Shown: positions 1-6,143, numbered from the stretch's first letter. The stretch: DNA of 7,864 nucleotides from Chloroflexota bacterium (GCA_023406965.1 JAEXTI010000472.1:1-7864); one strand, 5' to 3'. Notes: a model not told the origin generated them from the letters alone. Translations and numbers: made by a program.

Positions 1-170
1 TATCTTGGGCGCCATATAAACAACATCCTGCGAAACCAAAATATGTGTTTCAAATTGACACCACAGAGAAGGGCAATTGGATGTGGGGTGATAATGGTGT
101 AGGTTATTTTGGACGCGGAACCAGCGATGGTGAAACAGATCATTGGTTTTTAGACTGGCAATGTTACTAA
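1..170 (+). CDS. C-terminal part of a DUF1963 (YwqG-like) protein, 5' end outside window
   Basis: An open frame enters from the left edge with codons beginning at position 3 and ends at TAA 168-170, giving 55 visible residues and no start codon. The tail reads VFQIDTTEKGNWMWGD, then GVGYFGRG, and ends in WQCY. A 'QID..., (M)WGD.G..YF' stretch followed by a terminal QCY is what I recall of the C-terminus of DUF1963/YwqG-family proteins. These are widespread soluble proteins of unknown function, so no reaction can be assigned. Base composition is AT-richer than elp3 next door, closer to the Mrr gene further on. A weak 6-bp inverted repeat follows the stop (173-190). The family call rests on a short segment and is moderately confident; that this is a real coding end is more certain. 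Confidence 0.68.
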   Translation, partial: SWAPYKQHPAKPKYVFQIDTTEKGNWMWGDNGVGYFGRGTSDGETDHWFLDWQCY

Positions 171-192
171 TCGACTAACCGTTTTTAGTCCT

Positions 193-220
193 TTGACTTA
201 CGGTTTCAAGCCTATATCCT
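193..220 (+). promoter_or_regulatory. Candidate sigma-70-type promoter for elp3
   Basis: TTGACT (193-198) and TATCCT (215-220) are separated by 16 nt. They match the -35 consensus at five of six positions and the -10 consensus at four of six. They lie between the stop of the preceding gene and elp3. If used, the transcript would carry both heptamer repeat blocks in its leader. This is a motif match only; no closer promoter was seen. Confidence 0.27.
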
Positions 221-232
221 CTTCTCTGGCGA

Positions 233-260
233 ATGGCTTATGGCTAACGGCTTACGGCCC
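233..260 (+). repeat. Tandem 7-bp repeat block A, four units
   Basis: Four consecutive heptamers starting at 233, 240, 247 and 254 fit the consensus A(T/C)GGCT(T/A); the last has drifted to ACGGCCC. The 7-bp periodicity is exact, with no indels. The block is intergenic, upstream of elp3, and has no open frame of its own. Confidence 0.75.
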
Positions 261-266
261 CTTCTC

Positions 267-297
267 GCTGATAGCTGACAGCCGACAGCTGATAGCT
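267..297 (+). repeat. Tandem 7-bp repeat block B, four units plus a partial one
   Basis: Heptamers starting at 267, 274, 281 and 288 fit G(C/T)-rich consensus GC(T/C)GA(T/C)A, followed by a partial GCT at 295-297. The period is again exactly 7 bp but the unit differs from block A six bases upstream. Units such as AGCTGACAGC can partly fold back on each other. The block ends about 20 nt before the elp3 start codon, so it would be in the mRNA leader. Confidence 0.78.
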
Positions 298-317
298 CCT
301 TATGGTATCATTCCCCC

Positions 318-1925
318 ATGGAACAGGACTGGATCGACTCCCACACCCTCACGCCCGAGAACCGCGAACTGGCTCTTGTCGTGCTGGACGAAGTCCGCGC
401 CGGCAACGACGTGCTGCGCGCCCTGCGCCGCCACCCGCTGCCCGGCGGCGGCTACCTGCCCAAATCCATCCTCGTCCAAACCTACCACCAGCTCGTCGAT
501 AGTGGCCAATGGCCCGCCGATCCCGGTCTCCTGGCCCGCATCCGCATGAAGCCCGTGCGCACCCTCTCCGGCGTCACCACCGTCACCGTCCTCACCCGCC
601 CCTATCCCTGCCCCGGCAAGTGCATCTTCTGCCCCACCGACGCGCGCATGCCCAAATCCTACCTGCCCGACGAGCCGGGGGCCATGCGCGGCCTGCAAAA
701 CGAATTCGATCCCTACCGCCAAGTAGCCACCCGCTTGCAATCCCTGGTCGCCACCGGCCACCCCACCGACAAGATTGAGCTGCTCATCCTCGGCGGCACC
801 TGGGACGCCTACCGCCGCGACTATCAAGAATGGTTCGTGCGCCGCTGCTTTGACGCTCTCAACGAGGTCGACTCCGCCACGCTCGAAGAAGCCCACCTGC
901 GCAACGAGACCGCCCCCCACCGTAACGTCGGCCTGGTCATCGAAACCCGCCCCGACGAAATCACCCCCGCCCAACTCGCCTGGCTGCGCCGCCTGGGCGT
1001 CACCAAGGTGCAAATGGGCGCCCAATCCCTCGATGACCGCATCCTGGAACTCAACCAGCGCGGGCACACCGCCGCCGAGACCCTCCGCGCCACCACCCTC
1101 CTGCGCGCCGCGGGCTTCAAAACCGTCTTGCACTGGATGCCCAACCTGCTGGGAGCCACCCCTGCCTCCGACCGCGCCGATTTCACCCAACTGTGGTCCG
1201 CTGGCTATGCACCCGACGAGATCAAGATTTACCCCTGCCAGCTTCTCTCCAACGCCGACCTGTACGCTTACTGGCAGCGCGGCGAATACACCCCTTACAC
1301 CCAGGATGAACTGGTCGAGCTCATCGCCGACCTGAAAACCACCGTCCCCGATTACTGCCGCATCAACCGCGTGATCCGCGACATCCCCTCCACCAACGTG
1401 GTCGAAGGCAACCGCCGCACCAGCCTGCGCCAGGACGCCCTGGCCGAGCTAAAACGCCGCGGTCAAACCTGCCGCTGCGTGCGCTGCCGCGAGGTGCGCG
1501 GTGAAGCCATCGACCCCGCCGACCTGCGCTTCATTGACCTCACCTACCCGGCCTCTTCCGCCGAGGAGCACTTCCTCCAATTCGTCACCCCCAACGACCG
1601 CATCGCCGGGTACCTGCGCCTGTCGCTGCCCTCGTCCGAAGCCCCCGACCTGAGCGGCGCCCTCCCCGACCTGGATGGCGCCGCTCTGATCCGCGAGGTG
1701 CACGTCTACGGGCAGTCCCTGGCAGTCGGCGCCGAGCAAGCCGGAGCCGCCCAGCACGTCGGCCTGGGCACCCGCCTGCTTGAGCAAGCCGCCCAGCTCG
1801 CCAGTGCCCGTGGATTCCAGCGTCTGGCAGTCATTGCCGCCATCGGCACGCGCCTCTACTACGAAGCCCGCGGCTTTCAGCGCGGCGACCTCTATCTCGT
1901 CCAACCGCTCACTCCCCAAATATAA
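318..1925 (+). CDS. elp3: Elp3 family tRNA uridine-34 carboxymethyltransferase (radical SAM plus acetyltransferase)
   Basis: The 535-residue protein aligns along its length with Elp3. Family members use S-adenosylmethionine radical chemistry and acetyl-CoA to put a carboxymethyl group on wobble uridine 34 of tRNA; the enzyme is cytosolic. Visible features are: a basic tRNA-binding N-terminus; a radical-SAM cluster motif C98-x3-C102-x2-C105, followed by YLPDEPGAMRG; the core motifs LGGTWDAYRRDYQ, IETRPDEITP, GAQSLDD and NRGHT-like NQRGHT; the RINRVIRDIPSTNVVEGN segment; a C385/C387/C390 cluster where Elp3 structures have a zinc-binding linker; and a GNAT domain from about 395, with acetyl-CoA loop Q479-x2-G482-x-G484 and tyrosines 514-515. 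Length is typical. ATG 318 is the first in-frame start matching the family N-terminus; no clear Shine-Dalgarno is seen. No Elp1/Elp2 partners are adjacent. Its 3' end overlaps the convergent esterase gene by 17 nt. Confidence 0.95.
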   Translation: MEQDWIDSHTLTPENRELALVVLDEVRAGNDVLRALRRHPLPGGGYLPKSILVQTYHQLVDSGQWPADPGLLARIRMKPVRTLSGVTTVTVLTRPYPCPGKCIFCPTDARMPKSYLPDEPGAMRGLQNEFDPYRQVATRLQSLVATGHPTDKIELLILGGTWDAYRRDYQEWFVRRCFDALNEVDSATLEEAHLRNETAPHRNVGLVIETRPDEITPAQLAWLRRLGVTKVQMGAQSLDDRILELNQRGHTAAETLRATTLLRAAGFKTVLHWMPNLLGATPASDRADFTQLWSAGYAPDEIKIYPCQLLSNADLYAYWQRGEYTPYTQDELVELIADLKTTVPDYCRINRVIRDIPSTNVVEGNRRTSLRQDALAELKRRGQTCRCVRCREVRGEAIDPADLRFIDLTYPASSAEEHFLQFVTPNDRIAGYLRLSLPSSEAPDLSGALPDLDGAALIREVHVYGQSLAVGAEQAGAAQHVGLGTRLLEQAAQLASARGFQRLAVIAAIGTRLYYEARGFQRGDLYLVQPLTPQI

Positions 1926-2769
1926 ACCGCAATCCCCGGTTAAACGCCTCCGGTTTCACCCCCGAGTGCCGCTCACCCTCGATCACCTGCGTTTCCAGCA
2001 CCAACCCTTCGTAATTGCGCCCGCGTAGCACATCCATGAACTGCTCCACCGGGTAAGCTAACGACTCTTCGCTGCCCACCGTCAGGTGCAGCCGCACAGG
2101 CAAATCCTGCCGCGCCGCGAAGTACTCCTCCTCCTGCTTGAACGCATAGTCGTCGCCATAAGTCACCGCCGGGCTGGCAGCCACGTACCCAAAGAACAGC
2201 TCCGGCTCGCTGAACAGGCTGTACAGCGTGAACGTCCCGCCGAAGGAATGCCCCATCAGCACGCGCTGCTGCGGGTCAGCCCGGTATTCGCGCTCGATCA
2301 ACGGAATGATCTCCTCCTTTAAGCAACGCAGAAAACGGCGCGCCCCGCCCGATCCGCGGATAGTCAGATCCTGCACCGGCGTGTAATCCATGGCCCGCAG
2401 CGCTTCATAATCCGCGTCCTCGCCCGAGTACGTGATGCCCACAATGATCATCTCCGGCACATACTGGTCGTAGTTCAGACCGCCATAAATCGAATCCAGC
2501 ATCTTGAAATCCCACTGCCCGTCCAGCGAGTACAGCACCGGGTACCTTTGCTCGGTGTATCGCTCGTACGAACTCGGAAAGCGGATGTACAAATCGTACT
2601 CCCGCCCCGAAATCGTCGACTTAAAACTGCGCACCTCCGTGTCCGGCAGGCTGAGCGGCGGATAGCCGGAACCCTCAGACACAGGTTGAGGCTTCTGCGT
2701 GCATCCGCCCAGCAATGCCATCGCAAGGGTAAATATCACATACCAAACGCATCGAAGACGAGTAGCCAT
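1909..2769 (-). CDS. Lipoprotein alpha/beta-hydrolase, putative esterase (PF00756/COG2819-like), paralogue of the gene at 3832-4608
   Basis: The 286-residue protein begins with a lipoprotein signal peptide: MATRLR, a hydrophobic run, then lipobox LLGGC with the lipidated cysteine at 23. It is therefore expected to be anchored outside the cytoplasmic membrane. The rest is an esterase-D/enterochelin-esterase-type hydrolase with nucleophile elbow G-H-S175-F-G-G, YPVLYSLDGQWDF, RAMDYTP, and catalytic His268 in ERHSGVKP; Glu234 or Glu235 in the VGSEES loop may be the acid. The substrate is unknown; family members cleave carboxylic esters, including siderophore and feruloyl esters. I chose ATG 2769 rather than the upstream frame start at 2805 because it places the signal peptide at the N-terminus and has GAGAG seven nucleotides upstream. 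It starts 10 nt after the Mrr stop codon and its ribosome-binding site overlaps that stop, indicating cotranscription and probable coupling. By eye it is roughly 60-65% identical to the cytoplasmic paralogue over the core. Confidence 0.88.
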   Translation of the reverse strand: MATRLRCVWYVIFTLAMALLGGCTQKPQPVSEGSGYPPLSLPDTEVRSFKSTISGREYDLYIRFPSSYERYTEQRYPVLYSLDGQWDFKMLDSIYGGLNYDQYVPEMIIVGITYSGEDADYEALRAMDYTPVQDLTIRGSGGARRFLRCLKEEIIPLIEREYRADPQQRVLMGHSFGGTFTLYSLFSEPELFFGYVAASPAVTYGDDYAFKQEEEYFAARQDLPVRLHLTVGSEESLAYPVEQFMDVLRGRNYEGLVLETQVIEGERHSGVKPEAFNRGLRFIFGE

Positions 2770-2776
2770 ATTCAAT

Positions 2777-2781
2777 CTCTC
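2777..2781 (-). promoter_or_regulatory. Ribosome-binding site deciding the lipoprotein esterase start
   Basis: On the minus strand GAGAG lies 7 nt before ATG 2769-2767 and overlaps the TGA stop of the Mrr gene (2782-2780). This supports the shorter esterase start and suggests that ribosomes finishing Mrr could re-initiate here. Confidence 0.55.
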
Positions 2782-3640
2782 ATTCAAACTCAGAAAAGAA
2801 ACCATAGTCTACATCAAAGGTTGTTCTCGGCTTTAATCCCAATTCCAGCTTTTCGAATAAATCAATCATTTTTTCGCCATCGACCAATTCAATCGCCGGT
2901 ACGCCTTCTCTCTCCGCCTCACGTTTCGCATCCGACGTAAATGTTCCAGTTGTGATGATTATTCCTTTATCGGTTCGCCCCATCATTGCGCCTCGAAAGT
3001 CTCGCACCTGTCCCGCAGAAACGGTCCCAATATATCTTTTTGATTGGAAAAGAACCGTGAAGCTAACAAATGGATTAACTTGCATGATTCCAATGCCGTC
3101 CAGACCACCATCCCCACTCTTACCTGTAACTGTTACCTTCTCAAATCCCGATTCCCGAAGCAGACGCTGACAAAGGCGTTCAAATCCTTCCGGCGGCAAT
3201 TTCCTAATAATTTCCATTAATTCAGTGCGATAGTTTGTTTTATCAGATTCGCGAAGGGGTTCCTTGGGAGTGTCATCAACACTTCCGTTGGTTTGCACGG
3301 AACGGAATCCCATTAGAACATTCCGATATAGTTCTAAAGCTTGTTCGTGGGTTAAATTCGATTTTCGCCCAACCTCAGTTAAACTCCAGACGCCCCGGGT
3401 TGACGAGTCAATATATCCGCCTTTAGCCAGATAAAACCTGGCCCAATCGACATTATTTCCAAATCGAGTTTGACCGCTGGCAATAGTCTCACTAAGTTCT
3501 TGCTCTGTGAGTTTCAATTCAGCCGCGACGATATCTTTAATTTCATTTGGATGGCCAGAACCATCCAATTCTTTTAAAGCATTGATAACTGGTATGAAAT
3601 ATTTTACAAAATGTGGACCCTTCGGATTTTTTCCTGCCAT
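2780..3640 (-). CDS. mrr: Mrr-type restriction endonuclease (winged-helix N domain plus PD-(D/E)xK catalytic domain)
   Basis: The 286-residue cytosolic protein has the two-domain layout of Mrr proteins. Residues about 10-100 form the Mrr_N winged-helix-like domain (WARFYLAKGGYIDSSTRGVW followed by LTEVGR), thought to bind DNA. Residues about 145-265 form the Mrr catalytic domain: LPPEGFERLCQRLLRESGFE, then GKSGDGGLDGIG with Asp181, then FQSKRY with Gln199 and Lys201, giving the D...QxK form of the nuclease core common in Mrr. GIIITTGTFTSDA completes the fold. Family members act as stand-alone type IV enzymes that cut modified, usually methylated, DNA; the target here is unknown. ATG 3640 has AAGGGG six nucleotides upstream (3647-3652). 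The gene is clearly AT-richer than its neighbours: the 60 bases from 3181 are about 38% G+C by count, whereas adjacent genes are well over 55%. This suggests horizontal acquisition. It appears intact and has its own candidate promoter. Confidence 0.9.
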   Translation of the reverse strand: MAGKNPKGPHFVKYFIPVINALKELDGSGHPNEIKDIVAAELKLTEQELSETIASGQTRFGNNVDWARFYLAKGGYIDSSTRGVWSLTEVGRKSNLTHEQALELYRNVLMGFRSVQTNGSVDDTPKEPLRESDKTNYRTELMEIIRKLPPEGFERLCQRLLRESGFEKVTVTGKSGDGGLDGIGIMQVNPFVSFTVLFQSKRYIGTVSAGQVRDFRGAMMGRTDKGIIITTGTFTSDAKREAEREGVPAIELVDGEKMIDLFEKLELGLKPRTTFDVDYGFFSEFE

Positions 3641-3674
3641 AGCATTCCCCTTTTCATTAATCCCTGATGTTAAA

Positions 3675-3705
3675 ATTATACAACCGATTATGAACGCCCA
3701 TTCAA
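3675..3705 (-). promoter_or_regulatory. Candidate sigma-70 promoter for the mrr-esterase unit
   Basis: Read on the minus strand, TTGAAT (3705-3700) and a perfect TATAAT (3680-3675) are separated by 19 nt, slightly longer than the optimum 17. The predicted transcript start would be near 3668, giving a leader of about 27 nt that includes the ribosome-binding site. It sits just downstream of the terminator that ends the preceding unit, which is where a new promoter is needed. Confidence 0.5.
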
Positions 3706-3708
3706 GCG

Positions 3709-3721
3709 GGGAACAGTTCCC
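3709..3721. promoter_or_regulatory. Perfect 13-bp palindrome, possible operator
   Basis: GGGAAC-A-GTTCCC is a perfect inverted repeat with a single central base. It lies 4 bp upstream of the -35 element of the predicted mrr promoter, between that promoter and the upstream terminator. The position suits an activator or repressor site, but no cognate regulator is in the window and the spacing does not match a Bacillus-type LexA box (GAAC-N4-GTTC). Confidence 0.35.
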
Positions 3722-3731
3722 ATTAAACGGT

Positions 3732-3780
3732 AAAAAAGTCCCTTCGGGCTGCTCAAAAGCAGTCCCGAAGGGACTTTCTT
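3732..3780 (-). terminator. Strong intrinsic terminator, likely bidirectional, ending the GH1-esterase unit
   Basis: An 11-bp perfect stem (GTCCCTTCGGG at 3738-3748 with 3764-3774) continues into a 5-bp stem (CTGCT 3749-3753 with AGCAG 3758-3762) across a one-base bulge at 3763, closed by a 4-nt loop. The AAA/TTT flanks extend the pairing. On the minus strand the hairpin is followed by six T residues (3737-3732); on the plus strand by TTTCTT. It lies about 55 nt after the esterase stop codon on the minus strand, before the mrr promoter. Confidence 0.88.
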
Positions 3781-3788
3781 CGTACTGA

Positions 3789-3807
3789 GGCAGGGTTTCA
3801 ACCCGCC
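3789..3807 (-). other. Small inverted repeat between esterase stop and terminator
   Basis: GGC and GGGTT (3789-3791, 3793-3797) pair with AACCC and GCC (3800-3807) around a 2-base centre, with one bulged base. AACCCG recurs at 3813-3818. It may strengthen termination or protect the transcript end; there is no T-tract. Confidence 0.3.
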
Positions 3808-3831
3808 GTTCAACCCGTCAGATAATCGTAC

Positions 3832-4608
3832 CTACGCCTGCGCCTTGAAGATAAATCGCAGCCCGCGGTTATACCCCTCCGGTTTCACGCTGGCGTGACC
3901 TTCTTCCTTCACCACCATTGTCTCCAGCGCCAACCCTTGATAGCTGCGGCTCTTGAGCACCTGGATGAACTTCTGCACTGGCCCGGCCAGGCCTTCCACC
4001 TCGCCCACGCTCATCGACATGCGCACGGGCAAATCCTTGCGCTTGGCAAAATACTCCGCCTCATGTTTGAAGGCAAAGTCCTCGCCATAAGGCACCGCCG
4101 GGCTGGAGGGTAGGTATGCAAAGAACAGTTCCGGCTCGCTGAACAAACTGTAGAGCACGTACGTCCCGCCAAACGAGCTGCCCGACAAAATCCGCTTGTG
4201 CGGGTCGGCTCGGAATTCGCCCTCGATCAAGGGCATAATTTCTTCTTTCATGCACTTGAAGAACTTGGGCGCGTCGCCCGAACCGGGCAGATCCGGGTAA
4301 CCCACCGGCGTATAATCCATGGCCCGCAAGCTGTTAAAATCGGCGTTTTCGCCGGAATAAGTAACTCCCACCAGGATCATCTCGGGAATGAATTTGTCAT
4401 ACACCAGCCCACCGATGATGGCATCCAGCAGCTTGAAGTCCCACTGTCCGTCCATTGCATACAACACAGGGTACTTCTTGCGCTTGGTCTCCGCATAGGA
4501 TGCTGGAAGCAAGACATACAGATCATAGTCGCGCCCTGTGTTCTTCGATTTCAGGGAAATCACCTGCGACCCAGCCTGAGTTACCAACGGTCGATTTTGA
4601 GTAGCCAT
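3832..4608 (-). CDS. Cytoplasmic alpha/beta-hydrolase, putative esterase (PF00756/COG2819-like)
   Basis: The 258-residue protein has no signal peptide or membrane segment and should be cytosolic, unlike its lipoprotein paralogue at 1909-2769. Motifs seen are YPVLYAMDGQWDFK, GVTYSGENADF, RAMDYTPVGYP, nucleophile elbow G-S-S145-F-G-G, LFSEPELFF, and catalytic His238 in EEGHASVKP; an acidic residue in the VGEVEG loop (203 or 205) may complete the triad. The usual elbow histidine before the nucleophile is serine here. The substrate is unknown. The frame is open to 4683, but ATG 4608 is preferred: AAGGAGG lies nine nucleotides upstream, and the extra residues would overlap the GH1 gene and match nothing in the paralogue. 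It follows the GH1 stop by 28 nt and is followed by a strong terminator, so it is the last gene of that unit. A role in deacylating sugars or glycosides handled by the GH1 enzyme is an inference. Confidence 0.88.
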   Translation of the reverse strand: MATQNRPLVTQAGSQVISLKSKNTGRDYDLYVLLPASYAETKRKKYPVLYAMDGQWDFKLLDAIIGGLVYDKFIPEMILVGVTYSGENADFNSLRAMDYTPVGYPDLPGSGDAPKFFKCMKEEIMPLIEGEFRADPHKRILSGSSFGGTYVLYSLFSEPELFFAYLPSSPAVPYGEDFAFKHEAEYFAKRKDLPVRMSMSVGEVEGLAGPVQKFIQVLKSRSYQGLALETMVVKEEGHASVKPEGYNRGLRFIFKAQA

Positions 4609-4617
4609 AACGAATTT

Positions 4618-4624
4618 CCTCCTT
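4618..4624 (-). promoter_or_regulatory. Strong Shine-Dalgarno deciding the cytoplasmic esterase start
   Basis: AAGGAGG on the minus strand lies nine nucleotides before ATG 4608-4606, inside the 28-nt gap after the GH1 stop. It rules out the longer frame beginning at 4683. Confidence 0.8.
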
Positions 4625-4636
4625 GAAAATCCAAAC

Positions 4637-5965
4637 CTATCCTGGGAAAATTTTCGCCAGCGATGCCGGCGCGTACTTCGCAACCATCTCGTACGTCAGC
4701 GCGTTCTGCTTGCAAATCGCCGCGTACAAATCCACGCTCGGCCGCCGGATACGCATTTGCGTGGCCGAGTCCAGGCCCCATAGCCCAAAGCGCTGGGACC
4801 AGCCCCGCTCCCACTCAAAATTATCCACCAGCGACCAGTGGAAGTAGCCCTTCACCTGGGCCACAAAGTTCGAGGCCCGCCACACCTGGTGAATATGCTC
4901 CACCAGGTACTGCGGCCTCATCCGGTCCTCCGCATCCTCCACGCCGTTCTCCGTCACCATCACCGGCAAATTGAACTTCCCCGCCCACTTCAACCATTGC
5001 CCCAGCCCTTCGGGCATGTTCGCAAGGAACCCCGTTCCACTCATGGTCGCTTGTGGATCATAGAACCCGTCGCGGAACAGCGCGCCCGGCTTGAGCAGGT
5101 TGAAGCGCACCATCTCCACCGTGTAGTAATTGACCCCGATGAAGTCCTGCGTTCCCGCCGCCTCTGGCACGTTCACGGTCTTCACCACCATGCGCAGCTT
5201 GCCGTCCACCAGCGCATCCATGAACGCCGTGTTAAAAGCCTGGTTCAAGACGTTCGCCGGAATGCGGTCCAAGAACTTCACCGGCCCCGCCGGCCAGAAC
5301 GACCGCAGGTGAATAGCCACCCCCACCCGCGCCTCTTTTTGAATCTCGTGAATGACCTTATAAGCCATCGCGTGACCCTTGAGCAGATTGGCCATCACGC
5401 GCACCATCGCGCCCATGTCCTTCTTCCCTGGCGGGAAATCGCCAAACAGATAAGCGCTCACCGCGAACACATTCGGCTCGTTGATCGTGATCCACGAGGT
5501 GCAGTATTCCTTCAGGGCTTCCACCATCTTACGCGCGAAAGCCGCGAACAGCGCCGGAGCCTTGTCGCTCTCCCATCCGCCCATCTCCGAAAGCCACAGC
5601 GGCTCCGAAAAATGGTGCAGCGTCACCAGCGGGGTCATCTTGCGCTCGTGTAGCCCGCGCAGCATGGCCCGGTAGCGCTCCAGGGCTTCCTCGTCCCAGC
5701 GGTCCGGCGCCGGTTGGATCCGGCTCCACTCTACCGAAATGCGCTGCGCGTTTTGCCCGGTCTCGGCGGCGCGGTCGAAATCCTCGCGCCAGCGTCCGCC
5801 CCACCAGTCGCAGGCCAGCCCGGCCTTGTCCCCGTTGCGGATCTTGCCCTCGGTTTGCTCCCAGGCGTACCAGTTGTTGTTGATGTTCTGCCCTTCCACC
5901 TGGTGTGAAGCCGTCGCGCAGCCCCACAAAAAGCCCTTCGGAAATTGAAATGTCGCCTCCGGCAT
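4637..5965 (-). CDS. Glycoside hydrolase family 1 beta-glycosidase (beta-glucosidase-like)
   Basis: The 442-residue protein is a typical-length GH1 (beta/alpha)8-barrel enzyme. It lacks a signal peptide, so it should hydrolyse imported beta-linked sugars in the cytosol by the retaining mechanism. Family landmarks occur in order: FLWGCATASHQVEG (13-25; Gln22 and the following Glu belong to the glycone pocket), LHHFSEPLWL (116-125), acid/base Glu163 in TINEPN, NYYT (279-282), nucleophile Glu339 in VTENGV, and FHWSLVDNFEWERGW (375-389). Both catalytic glutamates are present. The exact sugar specificity (glucose, galactose, fucose, mannose) cannot be read from sequence. I chose ATG 5965: GGGAGG ends four nucleotides before it, and the eight residues from the GTG at 5989 are encoded by the intergenic repeat. 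The gene is followed 28 nt later by an esterase, suggesting a two-gene operon. No convincing promoter was seen in the repeat-filled upstream region. Confidence 0.94.
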   Translation of the reverse strand: MPEATFQFPKGFLWGCATASHQVEGQNINNNWYAWEQTEGKIRNGDKAGLACDWWGGRWREDFDRAAETGQNAQRISVEWSRIQPAPDRWDEEALERYRAMLRGLHERKMTPLVTLHHFSEPLWLSEMGGWESDKAPALFAAFARKMVEALKEYCTSWITINEPNVFAVSAYLFGDFPPGKKDMGAMVRVMANLLKGHAMAYKVIHEIQKEARVGVAIHLRSFWPAGPVKFLDRIPANVLNQAFNTAFMDALVDGKLRMVVKTVNVPEAAGTQDFIGVNYYTVEMVRFNLLKPGALFRDGFYDPQATMSGTGFLANMPEGLGQWLKWAGKFNLPVMVTENGVEDAEDRMRPQYLVEHIHQVWRASNFVAQVKGYFHWSLVDNFEWERGWSQRFGLWGLDSATQMRIRRPSVDLYAAICKQNALTYEMVAKYAPASLAKIFPG

Positions 5966-5969
5966 CGTA

Positions 5970-5975
5970 CCTCCC
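5970..5975 (-). promoter_or_regulatory. Ribosome-binding site deciding the GH1 start
   Basis: GGGAGG on the minus strand ends four nucleotides before ATG 5965-5963. The alternative GTG at 5989-5987 lies upstream of this site and within a repeat unit. Confidence 0.65.
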
Positions 5976-5977
5976 AA

Positions 5978-6035
5978 GATTTTTTCCACGAATTACACCA
6001 ATTGACACGAATTACTAGATAAGAGAAGAGATTTT
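5978..6035 (-). repeat. Inverted repeat unit in the GH1 leader
   Basis: Read on the minus strand this has the same order of parts as the plus-strand units: a CTCTTCTCTT tail from the preceding unit, then GTAATTCGTG, GGTGTAATTCGTGGA and an A-run. It runs to within a few bases of the GH1 ribosome-binding site. It is the only clear unit in this orientation. Confidence 0.65.
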
Positions 6036-6085
6036 CTTGTGATTTTGTGCAATTCGCTAAATTCGCAGAAAAAATTTCCTCGTTT

Positions 6086-6121
6086 TCGCGTCACCCAGGC
6101 AAGGCCAGGGCTTTTCGCAGA
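6086..6121 (+). repeat. Repeat unit with short hairpin (type II), copy 1
   Basis: TTCGCGT and TTTCGCAGA flank an inverted repeat, CCCAGGC (6094-6100) and GCCAGGG (6104-6110) around AAG. One mismatched pair (A6097) distinguishes it from copy 2 at 6234-6271, with which it is otherwise nearly identical. Confidence 0.7.
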
Positions 6122-6143
6122 CAAAACTCCTTCTCTTTTCTTC

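Noticed and set aside
173..190. GACTAA...TTAGTC inverted repeat after the first stop codon as a terminator
   Set aside because: The stem is only six mostly A/T pairs and no T-run follows; too weak to call.
300..1190. Long minus-strand open frame of 296 codons inside elp3
   Set aside because: It is antisense to an unambiguous Elp3 gene; the glycine/valine/alanine-rich product is what GC-rich codons give on the opposite strand, with no recognisable domain.
1925..1941. AACCG...CGGTT hairpin as a terminator between elp3 and the convergent esterase
   Set aside because: Five-base stem, no T-run, and it lies in esterase codons conserved in the paralogue (NRGLRFIF).
4609..4683. Longer N-terminus for the cytosolic esterase
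   Set aside because: It would overlap the GH1 gene, has an arginine-rich sequence with no match in the paralogue, and is bypassed by a strong ribosome-binding site at 4618-4624.
4838..5653. Plus-strand open frame of 271 codons opposite the GH1 gene
   Set aside because: It is rich in His, Arg, Leu and Pro, has no family resemblance and lies fully within the well-supported GH1 coding sequence.
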